This document shows, piece by piece, positions 58,646 through 64,000 of a DNA stretch of 64,000 bases (position 1 is its first letter; every line of letters begins with the position of its first letter). Under the pieces are notes generated by a model that saw only the letters and a list, made by a program, of their open reading frames with translations, ran no database searches and had not been told where the DNA came from. This DNA comes from Pseudomonas leptonychotis (lineage in GTDB: Bacteria; Pseudomonadota; Gammaproteobacteria; Pseudomonadales; Pseudomonadaceae). Where the stretch lies: contig NZ_RFLV01000001.1 in NCBI RefSeq assembly GCF_004920405.1, positions 1,240,001 to 1,304,000 on the forward strand, read 5' to 3'. The position numbers were made by a program, and so were the translations under genes.

Positions 58646-59623
58646 ATGAAAGCCGTGCTGTGCAAAGCCTTCGGCCCCGCCGAAACCCTCGTATTGGAAG
58701 AAATCGCCAGCCCCGAAGCGAAGAAGAACGAAATTCTGCTCGACGTGCATGCGGCCGGAGTCAACTTTCCCGACACCCTAATCATCGAAGGCAAATACCA
58801 GTTCAAACCGCCCTTCCCGTTCTCACCAGGCGGCGAAGCCGCTGGCGTGGTCAGCGCGGTCGGTGAAAAAGTCAGCCACTTGAAAGTCGGCGACCGGGTG
58901 ATGGCTCTCACGGGGTGGGGTAGCTTCGCCGAGCAGGTCGCGGTACCGGGCTACAACGTCATGCCGATCCCATCAAGCATGGACTTCGCCAGCGCTGCCG
59001 CCTTCGGCATGACTTACGGCACCTCGATGCATGCGCTCAAGCAGCGCGCCAATCTTCAGCCAGGGGAAACCCTGCTGGTGCTCGGTGCATCCGGTGGCGT
59101 GGGCCTAGCCGCCGTGGAAATCGGCAAAGCCATGGGCGCCAAAGTCATCGCCGCCGCGAGCAGCGCCGAGAAGCTTGAAGTGGCCAAGGCCGCTGGCGCC
59201 GACGAGCTGATCAACTACAGCGAGAGCAACCTCAAGGATGAAGTGAAACGTCTGACCGGCGGCCAGGGCGCGGACGTGATTTACGATCCCGTCGGCGGCG
59301 ACCTGTTCGATATGGCCATCCGCAGCATCGCCTGGAACGGCCGCCTACTGGTGGTTGGTTTCGCCAGCGGGCGTATCCCCGAGCTGCCCGTCAACCTGAC
59401 GTTGCTCAAGGGTGCTGCCGTGGTCGGCGTCTTCTGGGGTGCTTTCGCCCAGCGCCAGCCACAGGACAACGCCGCCAACTTCCAGCAATTGTTTGCCTGG
59501 CACGCCGAGGGCAAGCTCAAGCCGCTGGTGTCACAAACCTTCCCGCTGGCGCAGGCTGCAGACGCAATCAACATGTTGGGTCAGCGTAAAGCCGTAGGCA
59601 AAGTGGTCGTGACGGTACGTTAA
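58646..59623 (+). CDS. NADPH:quinone oxidoreductase family protein (zinc-free MDR)
   Basis: 325 residues. Medium-chain dehydrogenase fold without zinc ligands. KAVLCKAFGPAETLVLEEI, AAGVNFPDTLIIEGKYQFKPPFPFSPGGEAAGVV and the NADPH site LVLGASGGVGLAAVEIGKAMGAKVIAAASS. Typical of QOR/enoyl-reductase-like proteins; the acceptor is uncertain. Single-gene unit ending in a strong terminator. Confidence 0.92.
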   Translation: MKAVLCKAFGPAETLVLEEIASPEAKKNEILLDVHAAGVNFPDTLIIEGKYQFKPPFPFSPGGEAAGVVSAVGEKVSHLKVGDRVMALTGWGSFAEQVAVPGYNVMPIPSSMDFASAAAFGMTYGTSMHALKQRANLQPGETLLVLGASGGVGLAAVEIGKAMGAKVIAAASSAEKLEVAKAAGADELINYSESNLKDEVKRLTGGQGADVIYDPVGGDLFDMAIRSIAWNGRLLVVGFASGRIPELPVNLTLLKGAAVVGVFWGAFAQRQPQDNAANFQQLFAWHAEGKLKPLVSQTFPLAQAADAINMLGQRKAVGKVVVTVR

Positions 59624-59635
59624 GTACGCCACATC

Positions 59636-59663
59636 AAAAAAGCCGCCCGAGGGCGGCTTTTTT
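59636..59663. terminator. Bidirectional intrinsic terminator
   Basis: AAAAAAGCCGCCC followed by GGGCGGCTTTTTT with a very short loop. Serves both the quinone oxidoreductase gene and the convergent ferredoxin reductase gene. Confidence 0.93.
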
Positions 59664-59674
59664 GATTCTTTCGA

Positions 59675-60643
59675 CTAACCGCGCGGCGCGTAGGCAAATA
59701 CGTCCGCACGCATCTGTTGAGCATCCATACCGGCCTCAACCAAGGCATCCAGAGTGGCATAGACCATCGCCGGCGAACCGCTGGCGTAGACGTGCAGCGT
59801 ATTAAGATTGGCGAAGTCTTCACGCACCGCCTCGTGCAGCAGGCCGCAGCGGCCCTGCCAGCCGCACTGATCACTAACCACTTGGTGCAGAAATAGATTG
59901 GGCACTTGCTGCCACTTTGCCCAATGTTCCAAGGCGTAAAAATCCTCCGGACGGCGCGCCCCCCAGTACAGATGCACCGGATGAGCAAAACCGCTGGCGC
60001 AGCAATGCTCAATCAAACTGTGCATCTGCGCCATACCTGTGCCGGCGGCAATCAATACCAGCGGGCCATCCGGCAACTCGGCCAGGTGAGTATCACCAAA
60101 CGGCATCTTCACCCGCACCAGGCCACTACGGCGCAACTCGGCGATCAGGCTGACTGTGGCCTCATCGCGAGCCAGCACATGCAACTCCAGCTCACGCCCA
60201 CTGTGCGGGGCCGAGGCCAGGGAGAAGGCCGCGTAATCGTCAGCATCGCGCTGCAGCAGCAGGTATTGCCCGGCGTGATAGCGCGGCACCTTACCGGCCG
60301 GGGCGTTCAGGCGCAGGCGGAACACATCGCCGCCCAGCTCATCGCAGCCGACCACTTGGCAAGCCAGCTCGCGCACCGGTAACTCACCGGGCGCGAGCAC
60401 GCCATCCCAGTGCAGCACACAGTCCTGCAACGGCTCGGCCAGGCAGGTAAACAATTCGCCGTGGTCCAGCTCAACACCACTCTGCTGCACACGCCCCTCC
60501 ACCAACAGCGCTGCGCAGATATGGCAATTGCCATTGCGGCAGCTCTGCGGACAGTCGTAACCCAAACGCCGGGCGGCATCGAGAATGCGCTCGCGGGGCT
60601 GCACGTCAAGTACGACACCCGAAGGGTTCAGGGTGACTTTCAT
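59675..60643 (-). CDS. Iron-sulfur flavoprotein reductase (CDP-6-deoxy-delta-3,4-glucoseen reductase-like)
   Basis: 322 residues. An N-terminal plant-type [2Fe-2S] domain with ligands Cys35, Cys40, Cys43 and Cys67 (SCRNGNCHIC ... FTC), then an FNR-like FAD domain (YAAFSLASAP) and NAD domain (AAGTGMAQMHSLIE). The start overlaps the ubiD stop (TGATG). Genes of this class next to ubiD in Pseudomonas resemble Fre/UbiB-neighbourhood flavin reductases; electrons may serve a quinone or flavin, for instance reduced prenylated FMN chemistry. That is inference. Confidence 0.9.
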   Translation of the reverse strand: MKVTLNPSGVVLDVQPRERILDAARRLGYDCPQSCRNGNCHICAALLVEGRVQQSGVELDHGELFTCLAEPLQDCVLHWDGVLAPGELPVRELACQVVGCDELGGDVFRLRLNAPAGKVPRYHAGQYLLLQRDADDYAAFSLASAPHSGRELELHVLARDEATVSLIAELRRSGLVRVKMPFGDTHLAELPDGPLVLIAAGTGMAQMHSLIEHCCASGFAHPVHLYWGARRPEDFYALEHWAKWQQVPNLFLHQVVSDQCGWQGRCGLLHEAVREDFANLNTLHVYASGSPAMVYATLDALVEAGMDAQQMRADVFAYAPRG

Positions 60644-62109
60644 CAATCAATTCCCAACTCAGACCACAGCGCATCAACGCGCTGTTTGACCGCTTCATCT
60701 TGAACGATAGCCCGGCCCCACTCGCGAGTGGTTTCGCCTGGCCATTTGTGCGTGGCATCCAGGCCCATCTTCGAGCCAAGGCCAGAGATCGGCGAGGCGA
60801 AGTCGAGGTAGTCAATCGGCGTATTGTCGATCAGCACCGTGTCGCGCTTAGGGTCCATGCGCGTGGTAATGGCCCAGATCACGTCATTCCAGTCCCGTGC
60901 GTTGATATCGTCGTCAGTGACGATAACGAACTTGGTGTACATGAACTGTCGCAAAAACGACCAGACACCCAGCATTACGCGTTTGGCGTGGCCGGGGTAT
61001 TGCTTCTTGATGGTCACCACCGCCATGCGATACGAGCAGCCTTCCGGCGGCAGGTAGAAGTCGGTGATTTCCGGGAACTGCTTCTGCAGAATCGGCACGA
61101 ACACTTCGTTCAATGCCACGCCGAGAATGGCTGGCTCATCCGGCGGACGTCCGGTGTAGGTGCTGTGGTAGATCGGTTTCTGCCGACGGGTAATGCGCTC
61201 GACGGTAAACACCGGGAAGCTATCGACCTCGTTGTAGTAACCGGTGTGATCACCATAGGGACCTTCGGGAGCCATCTCGCCTGGATGAATCACGCCCTCA
61301 AGAACGATCTCGGCACTGGCTGGAACTTGCAGATCGCTGCCCCGCGCCTTGACCAACTCGGTACGGTGGCCACGCAATAACCCGGCAAAAGCATATTCAG
61401 ACAAGGTGTCGGGTACCGGCGTGACCGCTCCAAGAATGGTGGCTGGGTCAGCACCCAACGCCACCGCCACGGGATACGGGCGGCCTGGATACTTCTCGCA
61501 CCAATCGCGAAAATCCAACGCACCACCACGGTGGCTGAGCCAGCGCATTATCACCTTGTTGCGACCAATAACCTGCTGACGGTAGATACCAAGGTTCTGC
61601 CGCTCTTTATTTGGGCCCTTGGTAATGGTCAGGCCCCAGGTGATCAGCGGGCCGACATCGCCCGGCCAGCAGGTTTGCACGGGCAGCTTGCCAAGGTCGA
61701 CATCATCACCCTCTTCAACCACTTCCTGGCAGGGCGCGTCTTTCAGCACCTTCGGCGCCATAGAAAAGACTTTTTTATAGATCGGCAGCTTCGACCAGGC
61801 ATCTTTCAGCCCTTTCGGCGGCTCAGGCTCTTTGAGGAAAGCCAGCAGTTTGCCGATTTCGCGCAGTTCGCTGACCTCTTCTGCGCCCATGCCCAAGGCG
61901 ACGCGCTTGGGCGTACCAAACAGGTTTCCCAGCACCGGCATATCAAAGCCGGTAGGGTTTTCGAACAGCAATGCGGGACCGCCTTTACGCAGGGTGCGGT
62001 CGCAGATTTCGGTCATGTCCAACACCGGGGAAACCGGCGTCTGGATGCGTTTGAGTTCGCCGCGCTGTTCCAGGCCGCGAATAAAATCGCGCAGATCACG
62101 ATACTGCAT
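60643..62109 (-). CDS. ubiD: 4-hydroxy-3-polyprenylbenzoate decarboxylase
   Basis: 488 residues from the ATG at 62109. Prenylated-FMN enzyme of ubiquinone synthesis, decarboxylating 3-octaprenyl-4-hydroxybenzoate. [21 protein letters not shown] at the start; the [19 protein letters not shown] stretch holds conserved active-site Glu/Asp; [27 protein letters not shown] and [12 protein letters not shown] near the end. Companion ubiX is not in the window. Confidence 0.97.
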   Translation of the reverse strand: MQYRDLRDFIRGLEQRGELKRIQTPVSPVLDMTEICDRTLRKGGPALLFENPTGFDMPVLGNLFGTPKRVALGMGAEEVSELREIGKLLAFLKEPEPPKGLKDAWSKLPIYKKVFSMAPKVLKDAPCQEVVEEGDDVDLGKLPVQTCWPGDVGPLITWGLTITKGPNKERQNLGIYRQQVIGRNKVIMRWLSHRGGALDFRDWCEKYPGRPYPVAVALGADPATILGAVTPVPDTLSEYAFAGLLRGHRTELVKARGSDLQVPASAEIVLEGVIHPGEMAPEGPYGDHTGYYNEVDSFPVFTVERITRRQKPIYHSTYTGRPPDEPAILGVALNEVFVPILQKQFPEITDFYLPPEGCSYRMAVVTIKKQYPGHAKRVMLGVWSFLRQFMYTKFVIVTDDDINARDWNDVIWAITTRMDPKRDTVLIDNTPIDYLDFASPISGLGSKMGLDATHKWPGETTREWGRAIVQDEAVKQRVDALWSELGID

Positions 62110-62198
62110 GCAGATGCCTCGTTTCGGGCCGAACAATGGGGCGCAAAGTTTAGCGCCGAACTCGGTCTTTCAGAAGGGAAAGCCAATATCCAGAGACA

Positions 62199-62224
62199 CA
62201 AAAGCCGGGCGTGCCCGGCTTTTG
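62199..62224. terminator. Intrinsic terminator downstream of rho
   Basis: CAAAAGCCGGGC, loop GT, GCCCGGCTTTTG: a perfect 12-bp stem with T-rich flank in both directions. It separates rho from ubiD on the minus strand. Confidence 0.88.
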
Positions 62225-62231
62225 TAATTAG

Positions 62232-62395
62232 CGCATATTTAGGATCGTAGCGAGCGAAGGTGAGGCAAGGCGAAAACAGGCGAAGAAGTGGAGTGTACTT
62301 TTGTACATGAGCATGACTCGCTCCGCTCACCCCTTCGGGGCCGCACTAAAGTGCGTTAGCCGCAAGCAGCTTTCTGAGTCTGTTTTTAACGCCGC
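62232..62395. repeat. Dispersed composite repeat with terminal inverted ends
   Basis: GGTGAGGCAAGGCGAAAACAG near the left pairs imperfectly with CTGTTTTTAACGCCGCATCACC near the right. The centre has GGAGTGTAC and TTGTACATGAGCA, matching the element at 7650-7750 on its reverse strand. A segment of about 50 bases (ACTCGCTCCGCTCACCCC to TTAGCCGCAAG) separates ATGAGCA from CTTTCTGAGTCTG, which in related copies I remember lie close together. Confidence 0.7.
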
Positions 62396-62418
62396 ATCAC
62401 CGAGCGCAGTAGATCCCC

Positions 62419-63678
62419 TTACTTACGCTTCATCGACTGGAAGAACTCTTCGTTAGTCTTGGTCGCTTTCAGCTTGTCGGTGAGGAACTCGATGGCAGCA
62501 ATTTCATCCATCGGGTGCAGCAGCTTGCGCAGAATCCACATGCGCTGCAGTTCATCATCGGCGGTCAACAGTTCTTCGCGACGGGTGCCGGCGCGGTTGA
62601 TGTTGATCGCTGGGAACACACGCTTCTCGGCGATCCGACGGTCGAGTGGCAGCTCCATGTTGCCGGTGCCTTTGAACTCTTCGTAGATCACTTCATCCAT
62701 CTTCGAGCCGGTTTCTACCAGCGCGGTAGCGATGATGGTCAGCGAACCGCCTTCTTCGATATTACGCGCGGCACCGAAGAAGCGTTTCGGCTTCTCCAGA
62801 GCGTGGGCGTCAACACCACCGGTGAGGACCTTGCCGGAGCTTGGGATCACGGTGTTGTAGGCACGCGCCAGACGGGTGATGGAGTCGAGCAGGATGACTA
62901 CATCCTTCTTGTGCTCAACCAGGCGCTTGGCCTTCTCGATCACCATTTCGGCCACTTGTACGTGGCGAGTTGGCGGCTCGTCGAAGGTCGAAGCAACCAC
63001 TTCGCCGCGCACGGTGCGCTGCATTTCGGTCACTTCTTCCGGGCGCTCGTCGATCAGCAACACGATCAGGTGGCACTCGGGGTTGTTGCGCGCAATATTG
63101 GCCGCGATGTTCTGCAGCATGATGGTTTTACCGGCTTTCGGCGGTGCCACGATCAGGCCGCGCTGGCCCTTGCCAATCGGCGCGCACAGGTCGATCACGC
63201 GACCGGTGATGTCTTCGGTGGAGCCGTTACCGGCTTCCATGACCAGACGCTTGGTCGGGAACAGCGGCGTCAGGTTCTCGAAGAGAATCTTGTTCTTGGC
63301 ATTTTCCGGGCGGTCGTAGTTGATGGTGTCAACTTTGAGCAGCGCGAAGTACCGCTCGCCTTCTTTCGGCGGGCGGATCTTGCCGACAATGGTATCGCCC
63401 GTGCGCAAGTTGAAGCGGCGGATCTGGCTCGGCGAGACGTAGATGTCATCGGGGCCAGCGAGGTATGAGGCATCCGCAGAGCGGAGAAAGCCGAAACCGT
63501 CCTGGAGAATCTCCAGCACGCCATCACCGGAGATTTCCTCACCGCTTTTAGCGTGTTTTTTCAACAGGGAGAAAATCACGTCCTGCTTACGCGAACGGGC
63601 CATGTTTTCCAGGCCTTGTTGTTCAGCGAGTTCCAGCAGTTCGGTAATCGGCTTTTGCTTGAGTTCGGTCAGATTCAT
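62419..63678 (-). CDS. rho: Transcription termination factor Rho
   Basis: 419 residues from the ATG at 63678 ([10 protein letters not shown], as in other Rho). An RNA-binding N-domain with [36 protein letters not shown], then the hexameric ATPase: Walker A PPKAGKT, Walker [18 protein letters not shown]-loop [22 protein letters not shown]. An ATG six codons earlier is possible but atypical. Confidence 0.98.
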   Translation of the reverse strand: MNLTELKQKPITELLELAEQQGLENMARSRKQDVIFSLLKKHAKSGEEISGDGVLEILQDGFGFLRSADASYLAGPDDIYVSPSQIRRFNLRTGDTIVGKIRPPKEGERYFALLKVDTINYDRPENAKNKILFENLTPLFPTKRLVMEAGNGSTEDITGRVIDLCAPIGKGQRGLIVAPPKAGKTIMLQNIAANIARNNPECHLIVLLIDERPEEVTEMQRTVRGEVVASTFDEPPTRHVQVAEMVIEKAKRLVEHKKDVVILLDSITRLARAYNTVIPSSGKVLTGGVDAHALEKPKRFFGAARNIEEGGSLTIIATALVETGSKMDEVIYEEFKGTGNMELPLDRRIAEKRVFPAININRAGTRREELLTADDELQRMWILRKLLHPMDEIAAIEFLTDKLKATKTNEEFFQSMKRK

Positions 63679-63881
63679 AGGAATGACGTAATTCATAAGG
63701 GAGGGGAAATAAGCTATTTAGCTTGGGAGCCCGCGCCGCAGAGAAGGCGAGTTGATCGCCTGCTGATGTATCGAAGGATTCGGATAGGAATGCGTCGGCG
63801 ACGGCTTGCAGGGGGCTGCATAGGAAATGCAGCGAGGCCGAATGTAACACCGGTTTTATTCATACGTCTAGCGCCCAAACA
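63679..63881 (-). promoter_or_regulatory. Leader region of rho
   Basis: About 200 bases between the trxA terminator and the rho start, pyrimidine-rich on the rho strand (for example ATTTCCCCTCCCTT just before the start). Rho autoregulates by premature termination in its leader in E. coli; a C-rich leader here is compatible with that. No clean -10/-35 is assigned. Confidence 0.5.
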
Positions 63882-63911
63882 GAAAAAAGCCCCGCAATGT
63901 GCGGGGCTTCT
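63882..63911 (-). terminator. Intrinsic terminator of trxA
   Basis: On the minus strand GAAGCCCCGCA, loop CAT, TGCGGGGCTTTTTTC: strong stem with T-run, 24 bases after the trxA stop. Confidence 0.93.
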
Positions 63912-63934
63912 AGTGCTTATTGCCGCCTGAACGC

Positions 63935-64000
63935 TTAGATGTTGCTGTCGAGGAAAGCCGCCAGCTGCGATTTGGACAATGCACCAACTTTGGTCGCTTC
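63935..64000 (-). CDS. trxA: Thioredoxin, C-terminal end (gene continues beyond window)
   Basis: The last 21 codons: EATKVGALSKSQLAAFLDSNI then TAA. VGALSKSQLAAFLDSNI is the familiar C-terminus of thioredoxin 1, and trxA-rho is a conserved gene pair. The CGPC active site lies outside the window. Confidence 0.93.
   Translation of the reverse strand, partial: EATKVGALSKSQLAAFLDSNI

Larger units (their letters stand above)
62110..62418. other. Intergenic region rho-ubiD: terminator plus repeat element
   Basis: 309 bases without a coding region. From the rho side it holds the dispersed repeat (about 62232-62395), then the symmetric rho terminator (62199-62224), then about 90 bases before ubiD. 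Confidence 0.8.

Noticed and set aside
62515..63468. 317-codon open frame opposite rho
   Set aside because: Antisense to the highly conserved rho gene.

Overview
The window is a gene-dense, GC-rich stretch of a Pseudomonas-type gammaproteobacterial chromosome. Nearly every gene is a housekeeping or catabolic gene that I recognise from Pseudomonas. The order repeatedly follows blocks I remember from P. aeruginosa PAO1: rsmD, the lao genes, coaD, ggt, mutM, rlmI, ilvD, folA, thyA, lgt, ptsP and rppH; then rml with dctBD and dctPQM; then ubiI/ubiH, pepP, zapA, 6S RNA, ubiD, rho and trxA. I see no phage, transposase, CRISPR array, toxin-antitoxin pair or tRNA.

Layout. 1-2566: a pair of M16 peptidase-fold proteins and the 16S rRNA methyltransferase gene rsmD. 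2729-4616: a YheT-type hydrolase converging on a solute-binding protein. 4697-9786: a TetR regulator divergent from an aldehyde dehydrogenase, a Tat-exported small protein and a GMC oxidoreductase, matching the LaoRCBA system for long-chain alcohol oxidation, with an 18-bp operator palindrome inside the promoter spacer. 9865-17262: coaD, a YfhL-type ferredoxin, gamma-glutamyltransferase, a PlsC-like acyltransferase, mutM, an HDOD protein, a PfpI-family protein and rlmI. 17410-21977: a polyamine-type ABC transporter operon behind a candidate sigma-54 promoter, with a large inverted repeat between the binding-protein gene and the permease genes. 22247-35310: ilvD, a YitT protein, folA, a diguanylate cyclase, a DUF2868/DUF3482 membrane protein-GTPase pair, a glutamate-receptor-like potassium channel, thyA-lgt, a TauE/SafE protein, an NRDE protein and hypotheticals. 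35324-38897: ptsP, rppH and a HAD hydrolase.

38998-42350 is an rml operon for dTDP-L-rhamnose in the order B-A-C-D, which converges on a chemoreceptor gene. 44142-50643 is the dctBD two-component system followed by the dctPQM TRAP transporter. A strong -24/-12 element and an upstream palindrome between dctD and dctP fit DctD-dependent sigma-54 control of C4-dicarboxylate uptake. 50730-55554 holds the ubiquinone hydroxylases, a DUF4442 protein, pepP and a YgfB-like gene. 55856-57234 holds a ZapB-like gene, zapA, 6S RNA and 5-formyl-THF cyclo-ligase. 57286-60643 holds a 44-residue membrane protein, an EVE protein, an orphan FliL-like protein, a quinone oxidoreductase and an iron-sulfur flavoprotein reductase. 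The window closes with ubiD, rho and the 3' end of trxA.

The most informative signals are mostly not protein-coding: two sigma-54 promoters, the LaoR operator, several families of dispersed palindromic repeats, the long rho leader and 6S RNA. Among proteins, the receptor-channel, the GTPase pair with a degenerate G4 motif, the inactive M16 partner and the unannotated 44-residue protein deserve attention. I did not find a clearly unprecedented multi-gene system.
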